This document shows, one piece after another, positions 13,101 to 24,000 of a stretch of 64,000 bases of DNA. The DNA lies in NCBI RefSeq assembly GCF_000003815.2, contig NC_049980.1, forward strand, positions 13,593,570 through 13,657,569. Reading direction: 5' to 3'. Source of the stretch: Branchiostoma floridae. Its lineage: Eukaryota; Chordata; Leptocardii; Amphioxiformes; Branchiostomatidae. The notes below the pieces were generated by a model that worked only from the letters and a program-made list of their open reading frames with translations, made no database searches and was not told where the DNA came from. The translations under genes and the position numbers were made by a program. The first letter of the stretch is position 1. Every line of letters starts with the position of its first letter.

Positions 13101-16100
13101 ATCATGAAATTTGACCCACTTCGACGGACGATTGCATAGCAACAAAACAAGAACCCAAACTTTGCTAGCATTCATCTAATAGCCCTATAGTAGGTTATTA
13201 TTTGTAGTAAATTGCAAGCGAAAATACTTTATACTTATGGACTTTCAGTGCTTTGAAGTTGGGCAAAATTTCAGATTCTTTACAACCTGAAAACAGTGTA
13301 TTGTATTCAGGCTGCCCAGGGCCTTAGAATTTACAGGAGATTAACTTTACTGCTATTTCATACAAGTTTAGGCATTGCTCTGATCAGCATATTCTGCCTT
13401 TGTTGTTTAGTTAATGCATTGTTCAGTGATAGTGCCCTTAAGTTGGCCAATTTTCATGTTTTTGACATGCTCAAATCCGGCAAAATGGCCCCCAAACTTC
13501 TTTGGCCTGTTGCCATGGCAACGAGGGGTTCTGAGAAGAAAGAAAGCTATTTTGAGGGGTTGTGTACCAAGTACTATCACTGTGCAAAAAATTAGCCAAA
13601 TCTATTTTTTGACCGGTGCCAGCATTGTTTGACCCTTACAGACATTCGCTCTTAATAGCTCTCAAATTTAGAATTGCTAACCCCTGCTACCTTCTATCAC
13701 ACTCTATAAAGACCTGTACATCCAGCATCTGTTTGTAACACTAGATATAAAACTTGGCCTAACCTTTGACCTCATAATGGCGACCTACTGGAACGAGACG
13801 GACTACGACTTTGATTGTTGTAATGCTGTTGCTATTGTCATCGTTATTATTTATTGTTTTCATTTATTGTGAGTAAATTGTTTGTTGCCCAGAGCTTCAC
13901 TGTAAAGCAGTGATCACACCACTGAGTTAGGCTACCTACCGGTTGAATATGACAGTAAAAGTGCTTGGCTACATAACCTACTAACCATGACTACATAAGG
14001 TGCTTGTTCACTAACCTTTTCTCAGAAGTGACGCGTATGAGAACCAGGCACTGTTTCTCAGGTCAAAATCGGCGTCGTTTTCGTGCCGTGAGTGGTCCAC
14101 GAGATTCAGCTTAACTCTCACGAGACTCGTGAGACTCAGCAGAACCGCGACCACGAAAATGGAGGCCATGACGCCGATCCAGACAGTCATCTCGAACGGG
14201 AGGAAGAACGCAAACAGCTCTCTTTTGCCTTCCTTCGGCCTAAAGGAAAAGTGATATAAAGACATGATTACATGGTCTCCTACTTGCGTTTTACCGGTAT
14301 AGACCAACACTGCTACATCGTGTAGTCGTGGCTGTTTGCAGATTTCATTGAATACAGGCAAGCTGAGTGGACATTATAAATGGGAATGTCAATTCCAACA
14401 CAAGGCTCTGATTTTCCCCTTGGTACGTTAACCATTAACAGTGCAAAAACATTGCAGAAAGTTTGAGATGAATCTATCTCCGATCATACTGTTGAGCCTG
14501 TTTATGGATCTAACATTATCAATACACATGCATTCATGCAAATTATAATATTTCTATCTATTGCAGAATAATATATAGTATATAATATAAAAAGATATAG
14601 TATGCGGGCCATATATAGACACATAATTATCAGAATGATGACATCAACGAGCATGCTTTTGAGAGAGAGGTAAATACCAACCATTAGTTTACATCAGGAT
14701 GTACTTAACTTTGTCACATTTCATAAATACATTATTTATGTTTCTTACTTTTTCATGATTAGACCAGTCCCATAGTCCATGTACCGGGCAGTGAAGTCGA
14801 TAACCTTCTCCCGTTTGGAACTGATTGTCATTGCAGCTAGGGCAATGTCGGCGCGCTATCACGGGAGGAGAAAAACATCTTCAGGATATACATTGTTACT
14901 GTCTGTAAAAACTCATTTATTATAAACAAAAGAACATATACATTTCGGCAATGATTAAGAGATGAGCAAAGTTCATATCATAAGCTTTGATCTAAAAAAG
15001 AACTCCCAGTAATGTATTCTCCGGTAATGTACGTAGTACTAAGAAAGATTGACCTGTGTGTTGTTTACGTAACTAGTTGATATTATACGCTTTGATCTAA
15101 AACAAACTCCCAGAAAGACATGTACATTTCTACGGAAATCGCAAAATATATCTATTATTCCAAACGTAAGAATAATCATTACCCACTGTCTGCAAAGAAC
15201 AAGTTATCTCTCCAGTAATGTACGTACAATGTAGAAGAAAGGTTCAACTGTTGACGTTTTTACTTTATTGTGCCCGTGTTTTTTTTTTTTTTTTAACTAG
15301 ACTTAAGGAATGATGCAAAACATAAATAAGAATATTTTCCCAAAAGTTGCCGAACAAAAATTCCATGATAGTCATCTCTCACCCCTGAGATGAGCTCCCC
15401 CACCATGCCAGACCACGTCCCGTCATCTTTCTCCGCCCCGTACTGGCCGTCAGGCGGCTCGTACAGCTCGTACGTGAAGCCTAGATGATCCGCTATGGCG
15501 TTGATAAGGTCCACACAGAACCCCACGTACCGGTAACCCCCGGACTCATTCTTCTCCACCATTGTGAAAGGCGAGTCCTGTGGGACATTAAACATTTCAC
15601 TTACTAGACTATAGTGCGAACTTTACTTGTTCTACATTGACAATGTGTACATGTATCTGTAAAGGTATGGACGCAATCATTACGACAGTAGATGGAAATA
15701 CTACGGTATACACGCCTTACAAATCAAAGCTTAGTCAGCAGTGCCATTTTATATTTGTAAATATAAAACGCACTAAATGGTGACGCTTTGTTACATAACA
15801 CCGGAAACTCGCTTCTCTTCTTTTGCCGTTAGGATCTAAGATTGTTCAGTGAGCATCCTTTACAACTGCAGTAACGTTATATACTACCAATTGAAATCAT
15901 TTAGCTAGTCACAGTGCCATTCCTCCGCAATTTCTTCTACATTGGCATTCCTTGAAACGACTAACAATTCTCGCATACCTTAGCTAAAATTGACATCCGG
16001 CGTGTTTATTACCGTGAGTTAACAATATCGTTACTGAAGACTACGATGATGTTACCAGAAAATATTTTTGTTTGCAATTGTGCGAAAACGAATCTACGAA

Positions 16101-16292
16101 TAAAGTAAGTTGACATACCAGTACAGTTACAACACGGAAGTGCCTCTTCCCACCCAAGTCGTCAATCCACGGCGTACTTGATCCGAACTTAGATGACGTG
16201 GCGCCTGGCATTGGCGATGTGGCCTGAAGCGTTGTAGTGGCTTGCGACACAAACGAAATATACATCAGTACTATGTTGTTAATGCCAAACAT
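1175..16292 (-). CDS. Ionotropic glutamate receptor without amino-terminal domain, nine exons
   Basis: Predicted ligand-gated cation channel of the plasma membrane. Exons (minus strand, coding order): 16292-16119, 15577-15383, 14855-14749, 14239-14016, 9025-8798, 8224-8136, 7901-7744, 2613-2382, 1339-1175. All junctions are GT-AG, the phases fit, and the sum is 1572 nt (523 aa plus stop). Exon 1 gives a leader (MFGINNIVLMYISFVSQA). Exons 2-3 carry ligand-binding lobe S1 (GFCVDLINAIADHLGF, QYGAEKDDGTWSGMVGEL, RADIALAAMTISSKRE). Exon 4 carries M1. The exon 4/5 junction lies in pore loop M2, followed by M3 with STYTANLTAFLTV. Exons 5-8 carry S2, exon 8 also M4 (GVFVIVAVGVALTVIYLMM), and exon 9 a short cytoplasmic tail ending DRSL. 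Usual animal subunits are about 900 aa with a 400-aa amino-terminal domain; here only about 50 aa precede S1. The subfamily is unclear (delta, kainate-binding or epsilon-like); the iGluR identity is secure. Confidence 0.9.
1534..1577. repeat. 12-bp perfect hairpin in the last receptor intron
   Basis: TAGAGATCCCGA at 1534-1545 is followed after 20 bases by its exact reverse complement at 1566-1577. No function is evident. Confidence 0.6.
1848..1918. repeat. GC-rich tandem repeat, two copies of about 36 bp
   Basis: GTGGTCATC occurs at 1849 and 1885. Each copy is followed by a similar G/C-rich run (GGGGCCCCAGGGGCAGGG and its relative). It stands out from the AT-rich intron. A plus-strand open frame crosses it (1502-1996) but shows no family resemblance. 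Confidence 0.6.
2915..3277. repeat. Minisatellite array, left block
   Basis: Head-to-tail copies of a roughly 22-bp unit, core CAGATATATGGTACATAA, with variants of 18-25 bp. It abuts the 3' end of the retrotransposon at 3273-7386, and the same unit resumes beyond it in the same orientation. It lies in the receptor intron between 2613 and 7744. Confidence 0.9.
3349..6528 (-). CDS. Retrotransposon endonuclease / reverse transcriptase (1059 aa)
   Basis: Element-encoded protein that would nick target DNA and copy the element RNA at the nick. An AP-endonuclease-like (EEP) domain covers about residues 35-300, with LRIGCWNVRTM, LQETRLAD, NLVSVYAPT, GDFNARVG and TDHSLV. The reverse transcriptase covers about 510-830: APGMDGIPPEVIK, YIAFIDLTKAFD near 664, SGVKQGCVLAPTLF, and the catalytic box LLFADDAALAA near 780 (FADD, usual for non-LTR elements). 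The C-terminal region has RRLRWLGHVCRMPDGRIPK and RTRGRPHLRFKDV, common in RTE-like proteins. No internal stop or frameshift is seen. The first ATG is used; nothing upstream in this frame adds a motif. Host annotation pipelines often misname such frames as craniofacial development protein 2-like. Confidence 0.92.
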   Translation of the reverse strand: MLPRHSPSALKGALGLGLYEPERRTVPIVPKTKGKKQTLRIGCWNVRTMTTGLSDDLQEISDTRKTAVINNELLRLNVDIATLQETRLADSGTLRESDYTFIWQGKASQETRQHGVGFAIKNSLLDSIEPREKGTERILTLRLLTENGPLNLVSVYAPTLCSQEETKDEFYCQLQTTIQGIPKQEKLLLLGDFNARVGADYDSWPNCLGKFGVGNVNDNGQRLLEFCTINDLCITNSFFNTKPQHKVSWRHPRSKHWHQLDLVIVRRCHLSDVLLTRSYHSADCDTDHSLVCSTIRLTPKKIHRSKPPGKIRIDARKTQIPEKVEEFAEALEAALLNKPSSENAEQRWSYLRDTLHRTALGVFGRKQGKTQDWFEEYASELNVVIEEKRTALLEHKRAPSQLTLQALRTARSKVQRMARQCANKFWLDLCKSIQSSAETGNIRGMYEGIKKAIGPTQNSSAPLKSLSGETITDRGKQMERWLEHYSELYARENAINETALDSIETLSVLWELDAVPTLEEMSKAIDSLRSGKAPGMDGIPPEVIKSAKGVLLPELHDILCKCWEEGEIPQDMKDSNIVTLYKNKGDRSDCNNYRGISLLSIVGKIFARVVLGRLQRLADRVYPESQCGFRSERSTIDMIFSLRQLQEKCREQRQPLYIAFIDLTKAFDLVSRDGLFKILVKIGCPPKLLRMIQSFHTGMKGVVQFDGSSSEAFDIRSGVKQGCVLAPTLFGIFFAVMLKHAFGSSTEGVYLHTRSDGKLFNLARLKAKTKVREVLIRDLLFADDAALAAHSVNKLQTLLDKFSAACQDFSLTISIKKTQVMGQGVDHPPAVTINNYELEVVPKFTYLGSTVTDNLSLEAEINCKIGRAATTFARLQKRVWGNQKLTIHTKIAVYRACVLSVLLYGSETWSLYTSQERKLNTFHMRCLRRILHIKWSDYVTNVDVLTRANIPSMFTLLTQRRLRWLGHVCRMPDGRIPKDLLYSELATGTRTRGRPHLRFKDVIKRDLKALDMNIDSWETLAANRTGWKQGVKEGLKRGEEKQRLASEHKRSKRIRKNKQ
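7189..7386 (-). repeat. Duplicated 5' monomer of the retrotransposon, second copy truncated
   Basis: AAAGGGAGGCCA occurs at 7189 and 7338, each followed by a similar stretch (TGGCCC, CACACA, AATTACCT). The period is about 149 bp. The outer copy ends at about 7386, where the minisatellite resumes. It resembles the 5' monomer duplications known in some LINEs. Confidence 0.6.
7387..7583. repeat. Minisatellite array, right block
   Basis: The same 22-bp unit as at 2915-3277 and in the same orientation, with point variants such as GATATACGG. The two blocks are one array split by the retrotransposon insertion. Confidence 0.88.
10295..13655. mobile_element. 3.4 kb palindromic (foldback) element flanked by TTAA
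   Basis: The left arm (10299 to about 11780) is the reverse complement of the right arm (about 12130-13651), with only scattered differences in the outer 1.3 kb. About 350 bp of unique spacer lies between. Tips read GAGCGAATGTCTGTAAGGG inward from each side, and TTAA stands outside each tip (10295-10298, 13652-13655); similarity stops beyond it. Mirrored small open frames encode nothing recognisable, so the element is non-autonomous. TTAA targets are known for piggyBac and Kolobok elements; which family mobilised it is unknown. It lies in the receptor intron between 9025 and 14016. Confidence 0.85.
10788..11340. repeat. Three tandem units of about 185 bp in the left arm
   Basis: Starts at 10788, 10972 and 11157, each opening AAGTT(T/C)GGGTTCTTGTTT. 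The units are diverged from one another, but the three are matched in the other arm (about 12600-13170), so the tandem array predates the arm duplication. Confidence 0.75.
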
Positions 16293-19200
16293 AGTGATCG
16301 TCGCGAGTTTACAGATAATGGGAGATGTAAGAGATCAAGGTTCCAGAATTGATATCTAAAGAGAAGTTTCTTTATCGTTAAACACAGCTCCTATGAACTC
16401 CCGTGCCGTGTATGTGAGCTCTGCGATACAACCAGCACTTTAAACGCCGTTATGACGCGTGTTGCACAAACTGTCCGGTAGTAATTAACGTACTCTAATC
16501 AGCGGAAATCAGCCAGAAGTGTCAAATCTGCGCACATTACATGATCGACGTACTGGGTGATTGACCTATTTGACTTCCATGCAAGGTCGAATGGCATGGA
16601 TGTGATATAAATTGATTGCATTTTGCATTTATGATGAGAATTTGAAAAGGTGGCCGCGTTGAATAGTTTTCTTCAATATCGATGTTGTTCGTAAATGTGA
16701 ACATCACAAGTTTCCCTGCGTCCTAGGTTCATGTGTGTGCGACCTACCCCATGCAATTGTTTCTCAGTTGGCAAAATACATGCAAGCATGACTTATTGCA
16801 ATAAACGGTTTGCAACAGGGACTTGCATATTGACCTGTAAACTAAAGTTAAATCAGTTTCATTCTTACTTTCTGATTGTTGGGAGAAGAAAGTTTTAGTT
16901 GTTTATTCGTATGAAAGTTTATGACAGTAATTATAAGTTCAACGGCGACATACAGCTAGAGAACGCGTACGGTAACTCCCTGCATCACAGTTTTCTGTCT
17001 GAACGTCTTTTAGTTCCGCCTACACCCAAAACCCACTCTTCAGAACTAATACTGATACACGATAAGCTATTTATTACACATCAGAATCGAATCCATCCCT
17101 CTCTAATCTGTTGCATCTGATTGCTTAGCTATCTTCTCCGATCAATCAGAGCCTCCTCCGCGCCGTTAATCAGTCATCATATAAAAAGGATCGTGTTACC
17201 ATCAATCACTGGTGACCACCGCTGGGTCAGGCCGTCCTCATCAACCACGGTGAGGCTGGGGAGGGTAACCTGACCCAACGGTGGTGGGGATGGGAGCATC
17301 CATTACAATATCCAATACACATCCCATATCATCAATAGCTGATAGTGAGTAACAAGCATATAGATCTGTCATGTTACCTAATGACAGTACAGCAACTGGT
17401 ACAATTTGATCAGTATTTTTTTCTTGATTGTCAAAAGAAATGTGTAGTCCATGAGCCACAGAGATCGTGTTGTGCACGTCTGCGAGTCTGAATGGTAGAG
17501 GATTAATATGTCGGTTTTGAGACTCAGGCGGATTGTGATTTTTGTTCGTTCGGCGAAAATTTGCGCCTGAATATTGGTACCGTCAACTACTGTACTTCCT
17601 CTGTAGTTCACATGGCCTTCTCAGAGAGCCTTATGAAAGAGGCCGTCAAAATAGAACCAACCAGCAATTTCAGCTCATTTTTGCATACTCTGTAGAATGT
17701 AGTATGAACTGAACCATGTTCGATGTTTTACCTCTCTTTTGCACTCTTCTAGAGTCGTGTCCTGCATAGAGCATAATTAAAATTCCACTTGGTGCGCCAT
17801 TTAATCGGCAAAATCTTCTCACGTGCAAATCAACACAAACTAGTTTAAGTCACGAAGCTTTGATACAGTTATGGCAATGAAACACAGAAACAGATCCTCT
17901 TGCGTTTAAATGACTTTGATTGGATTTAGAATAAATCCTATTTGGTAAGACTAGCTGTAAATAGAGCGAGGTAAGACAATTAGTACAATTTGAGCGAGTG
18001 TGAAAATATAATGCGAGAATCACGCACGACTGCTCATGCCTATAACCATCCCCGTGCTGATCTGATATCACAAATGACATGGTACTGTCGCACGGAATGA
18101 AACTCCACCTACATCCTTGTCAAGTTGTGTGGCAATAGGTGAAGATCTGTGTCATCAAATCACTTTACATCTCCGTGAAAAAAAGTAATACAGGCAATTA
18201 CACAATAATTACATCATTTCGTCTTATCATTAATGTGACATTGCGATCTAGAGTGATTCATGATAAAATATCTGAAATTTATTCCGAATGCGGCGCGCAC
18301 AACGCTGTGAGGAAACATTGCCATTCTGATGAGCCGTAACCATGTAGGCGCCGTGCTAGGTTTAAGCTGACTGTAAAACGTATTATAATTGATGAAGACT
18401 AATGTGATAGCACCGAGTGCATCAGTGTGACTTGTCATGCTCTATAATACGTACTTAATCTGCTACGAAAGGTGTCATAAATTTTCCGTTATTGGAGTGA
18501 CAGCAGATGCAACGATATGCAAAATTGCACACTTTTATTTGCAAAGTCCAAACATAAAGCTTGTTCTACTGTTGATTAACTGCTTATGAGAAGTTTCTAA
18601 GACCGGTAGAGAGATGCATCATTTTTGTACACTCGTCTGTTCCTATTTACACTTCAGCTGATTGCGTCGTATCTTCCAATATATGCTTATTAAAGATATA
18701 CATCATTTACATATACATCGTTCTCAAATGTAGCTAATAATATCAAAATAAACAAACTTTAATTAGCAAAATATCTATTTATTGCCATGCACCGTAGTCG
18801 AGTGAGAATATGTTATTTGATAATGATTCTGTGACCGAAGATTAATATGTGCCTACTTAATAAAAGAGATTAGGGGATCAAGCCGACACGCAAAGCAATC
18901 TAGATACTGATCTTAAATACCAATCTCCAAACACAGGTCCCCAGAACTGATTATAAATATTGCCTTCATCAACAACAAGGTTGGGGGTACAGAAAATGGA
19001 TACACACTGTCATTATAACTGTACAAAATGCATGTATGGGATATCGCTTTTCTATTATAGAAAGAAATTTCAATACATCAATGAACTGATACAACTGGGA
19101 AATAAAATAGTATGAATATGGAACTAATCGTATTGATATAGTCATGGTTTTCAATACCTAGTGGTCAGAAACTTATGAACTATATTGTGAAAACATGCTC

Positions 19201-20290
19201 ATGGAAGAAAGTAAAGTTTTAAAAAAATCAAATGTTCTTCACTATTCGCATGTCGCAGTCCAAAGAATAACTATAAATATTATTTCAGAAAATCAAGGTA
19301 TGACAGGTGGACATTTTCTCGTTAGTAGCTTGGTATCATTATTGTACAAGAGGGGAAATGCTCCATTGTCTCTTTCCACTTACGCCTTGACTGTACTTTT
19401 AGAAAATGGTCCTAATTGATTTCGAAGCAGGTAAAAATTGTTGAAAAATACCCTGTATGCAATTTACAGGAAATTAAGTTACATGCATATGTGTTTTGAA
19501 GAGCGATACATCTTTTAAAAACAATGTGGATTTGAAACAATAAGGCCCCCTTTCCACTAGATAGCGATCGCGAAGGTCTCTCGCTGCGATCTAAATAGGA
19601 TATTTGTAACCTTTGATGTCATACTGGGTATATCATACGAAGCGTTAATGTGTGACTGAGACGACAACAAAACACAGAAAGTGTGAAAAGATTCGTTTCT
19701 TTTTTATACAATTCTTTTAGCGATCTGTCAAATTTTAGGTCGCAGAGAGAGCGCGGCGAGAGCGCCGTCCTGGTGGGAAGGGATATAACCAAAAGAAATA
19801 AGTTTGTGTTTTAATAGGCAATTAAAATGTAAATGCTTGATGAGCGATATCTCTTTTCATGCCTATAGACGGTATGCATTCTAATCTCATCCCTCGCCTT
19901 GTGGTATATGGCAAACGGAATTGAGTTCATTTACAAACTCCTGCAAATTCGAAAAAACACCGTATTATACAGTATGTTCATGCAATGTTCGTTCACGTGT
20001 GCTAAAAAATATATAAAACCCTGTGAGGAGCCGCTTTACACGGAGGAAAACGTATTGTAAGTTAGCTGCCCAATTACAGTTGAGATAGGATTTGGGATTA
20101 TGGCGCTAGTAGCTACTCAAATCGGCTGATAAGGAACCGAGGTACGGTGATTGTGAAAATCCTTACAGGGACGCAATTATTCCGTCTAACGTCAAACTGC
20201 CTGTTTGTGATTATATCTATTTATATACCCGATTTCTATTCGCGCTGGCTCGTACCACATTTGAATCAGTCCTGAGTACGCTAACGTAAC
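16293..20290. other. Gene-poor stretch upstream of the glutamate receptor
   Basis: Only short open frames without family motifs are present. The receptor promoter should lie just above 16292, but no clear TATA box or initiator could be assigned. Apart from the hairpin near 17.2 kb I see nothing definable. Confidence 0.4.
17216..17284. repeat. 16-bp imperfect hairpin
   Basis: CCACCGCTGGGTCAGG (17216-17231) pairs with CCTGACCCAACGGTGG (17269-17284), one mismatch. It is GC-rich against an AT-rich background and could be a tiny inverted-repeat element or a cruciform site. Confidence 0.5.
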
Positions 20291-20293
20291 ATC

Positions 20294-20323
20294 AGGTACA
20301 GGTACAAGTTTGTACCTGTACCT
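20294..20323. repeat. Perfect 14-bp inverted repeat
   Basis: AGGTACAGGTACAA, a two-base loop, then TTGTACCTGTACCT. It lies just before the truncated LINE at about 20345, near its 5' junction. Confidence 0.7.
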
Positions 20324-20344
20324 AAACTTATCCTTCCTATTTAA

Positions 20345-20940
20345 ATGTTTCTTGGGACAATACGGTATTGACATTCATCAATATATAAGTTTTCCACTCA
20401 CATCCCTAAGATCCAACTCACAAGCCAAGCTCCAGCCCCAAAAATGTCTCACCACTACGTTTAAAAACTATTTCTTCCAAAGAGTCGTTCACATCTGGAA
20501 CGCTTTACCCCTCAACATTAGAACTCTAAAACTTTCCCCAGTTGTTACAATTAATACCTTTAAGAAAGCAATCCTAGCTCACTATCTCTCTCTTACCAAC
20601 GACAGATTTAACCCCAACGACGTATGTACTTGGGTCACTCACTGTCAGTGTCCCAGTTGTACACCTTTCTAGATATTTCATATTTCATCTTACCATTATT
20701 TCTATGATTTATTTCTTTATATTTGTTATTATTGTATATTTGCTTTTATTGTCGTTGACACAATCATTATTATTTGATTGTACAATTGTTATTATTTGTT
20801 ATCATTATGATTATTTTTCTATTATTGTATAATTTAGTTGCACGGGAGGCAACTAGTAAAGGTTACAAAGTACCTGTTTTTGCCTCCCTACCATTTTGTG
20901 TAAATACATATGGTGAAGTTCAAATAAATAAATAAAAAAC
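20345..20940 (+). mobile_element. 5'-truncated LINE (3' end of a CR1/L2-like element)
   Basis: The open frame through 20672 ends in a segment typical of the C-terminus of LINE reverse transcriptases: FFQRVVHIWNALP, then FKKAILAHYLSL and CQCPSCTPF. The stop is followed by an AT-rich 3' region closing in AAATAAATAAATAAA repeats at 20922-20937. No RT catalytic core is present, so this is a dead 5'-truncated insertion. Exact boundaries are approximate. Confidence 0.65.
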
Positions 20941-21085
20941 AATTTAACACATTTCTGGCTTCAACATAAATCAACTGTCATTAATATTTTTCTTGATTTC
21001 TATATGCAAGGTAATGATGTTTATTTAGACTACAGCTATCTTATAATAAGGTTATTATATTAAGGTAGTTTACTATCCAGAACAC

Positions 21086-24000
21086 TTAGCCATGAGTTTT
21101 CTTGTCTTTCTTATTTTCAACAGAAAATGGGAAAGATGCGAGCAGAATACTGATCGCAACTTGGATACAGCTTAAGTATATCACAATGATGAACGTTGAA
21201 GTTTTCCACGCACTTTGAATGTTATCTGTACAGTTTAGCATCTTTTTACACAGCGGAAGCTTCATTTTCTTCAGAACAAGTCTCATCTTCCGTGAGACTT
21301 TAGTTGGCGTAATGATGAAAAAACATTCATATTCGCCTTGTAGAACCAACAAAGACTGATGGCTATACTTTTATGGGGTTTTTATATTTGCCCGATAAAA
21401 CAATGAAGGTACTTTGTTGCCAAAAACAACCACTAGAGGTGCTAGGTTGCGGCGGCTGAGCGACCAAACATTTGAAATGTTCGCTCCTTAGATAAGGAGC
21501 ATTCTTTTACGTTTTCTGTCTTTTAGATCATACGTTTACTTCGTACAGTTTTGAATTCAAGGGTCACGGAAATCCAATCATAGTCGCCATACGGTCGCTT
21601 GCGGATCGCCGTCTAGTGGTCTGGCAGCATAGCCATCATAATGGTACTTACCGGGAGCAGTAGCCTCTAGTGGGAGAAACACGGGAGGGTGGGACCGGGT
21701 ATCGGCGGGGGAAGAGGAGGAGTCTCTGTTCAACTTCTCACACATCTGCGGTAGATCTCTTCTCGGGATGGTGATGAAGTCCTCGGAAGAATAGTCTGTG
21801 GTGTGATGTGTTCTTCTGGCCGGGAGAGGGAGTTCGTGTTTGGGTGTTGTTCTCCGCGGTGTGCCTTTCCTGTGACCGTTAGCGGTGGTGTTTTCTTTCA
21901 GGGTTTTCTTCGTGGTAGCCACACTGTGGCTGTTTCTAGTGGCAGTCACGCTATGGCTGTTTCTTGTAGTTCTCTCCCAGTGGCCATGTCTGGTGATGCT
22001 GCGTGTTGAGGGTGTCGGTATGGGTCCTACAAGAGGTCACACAAAACGCTCATAACAAGAAATTGAAAATCGCATGAAATATTTATGTCTAGAGCTATTG
22101 TAATTTTTGACAATACATATGGAATGGCATGTCGCACACATTGCGTGCTTTACGTGTTTTTCTCGAGTCCCAGACTTCATTAACCGGAAATTTCATTTCC
22201 TGTGTGCCTGCGGGCATAACTGTGGGCTCCGGACATGTCAGCCGGTAGGAACAATTTTGGACCAGGACCAACTACAGACATACGCCATGACAAGCACCGA
22301 GACCGAGAAATACATCCATTTTTACAGATATTATTTTCATGCCGAACCCATAACACGAGATATAAAAACTAGATGATCCGCTTCAGTACTATATCGCTAG
22401 GGGGTCCTACGTATACCCTTACCAACATATTAAAATTTATATATCGTCCGGATCGTCCACAATTTCTCGCTCGAGTTGACAGACAAACGTCACAGCACAA
22501 ACACACACAAATAGATACACAGACATACGCTACTAAAACATAGCCTTTTACCGAAGGAAGAGTATAGATTCTGTAATGACCATGGGTTTATACCATTCCG
22601 CGACCAAAAGCCTTCTTATAGAAAGTTCAGAAGGTCAAGGTGATAAAATCTATTTCCCATCAACTACAACCTTCGCGCCGAAGGCTTTCGCTGATGATAT
22701 ATTTTTCGCCATGAATACTAAAAAATTGGGACTCTGCAATGTACACAAAGCCCCCAATGGTCTCACCACAATCCCTTGCTGCTTACATCAAGTTCTGAAA
22801 GTTGAAAGCAATTTCAAGGATTTCCACGGCTTTCAATTTCCTGCTATGATGCTGGGAGGAAATTGCTACATTTCACTTAGAGTGCAGGTCGTGATGTGGT
22901 TCTCATCCCGTACAAGTAAATATGGTCTTTCATGAATGTCGATATGGTCGTGTAGAATGTGAATGGTGAGTCAATATGTCTCCATTTTCTGGTCAGATGC
23001 ACATTTGCTTTGTATTGCATGTACGTAGTTGATAAAAGATAAAATCTAACAGATATTTGCGTCACAAAAATCATCAATATCTAAGTTCTTCAAGTTCAGT
23101 TCACCATATGTAAGTCTTGTGCAGTATTTCATGTTACAATGGCGTTACCATATCTCTATAAATGTCTGATTTGGAACGAGTCCTCTTAAATTTGGCGATC
23201 ACACTTCACGTGTATCGATCTGTCAGGGGTATAAAGGATCAGCAGTGGTTAAATCTGCATTGCTTTGGTGTGATGTTGACTTTAGATCTGCATCGATTTT
23301 GCAGTGTGAAAGAAATGTAGGCTGAATGCGGTAGTCTGTCTGGGAACCTTAAAATAGCCATAAGAAAACTCTTCCATTGAAAGCCCGCGATGGTAAATTG
23401 ACTTTACTTTGCAACTAAGACAATATCTCATCCTCACGACACAATCACGAGCCGTGGGGTTTCTACATGTATCTAATTGTCTCATGAATTCCAAGATCTG
23501 TGGAGACTGTTGTGTGAACGATTGAAGTACGATACTAGCATCTAAAAAGGATGGAAAAAGAAGTAATAGTACTATAATAGCATCGTGCAGTGATGTGCAG
23601 TGTGCTGTAATATTATCTCCCCGCCAGAAGATCATTATCATAAAAAGAAATAGTAAAAATAATAGAGCATTTTGGTTTACGCTCAACAACTTCGTGGGGA
23701 GTCGCAATGTTTTACCTTAATGATTACAGGTTTTGAAATTTTAGCTGAGATCATCTAGTATGCACTTGTCGCATGAGCTATGCGTAAACTATTACTGGCC
23801 ATGGCCTTAATGTCGTTAGTTGTGATATTTAGACAAACAATTGTCTTGCTTGTCAATGCATCTAAAGAAGCTTATTAATGCATCTGGGTCTCTGGCAATT
23901 TCATAAAGATAATAGACCTCGTGTCAAATGGCTAATCAGTAGGATTTTACACCCTGTCAAATTCAACAAGAAGACGACATTCGTGACCGGGTTCTGATGG

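Noticed and set aside
10318-13632. Mirrored open frames of 67-107 aa in the palindrome
   Set aside because: They occur twice only because the DNA is an inverted repeat; none resembles a known protein.
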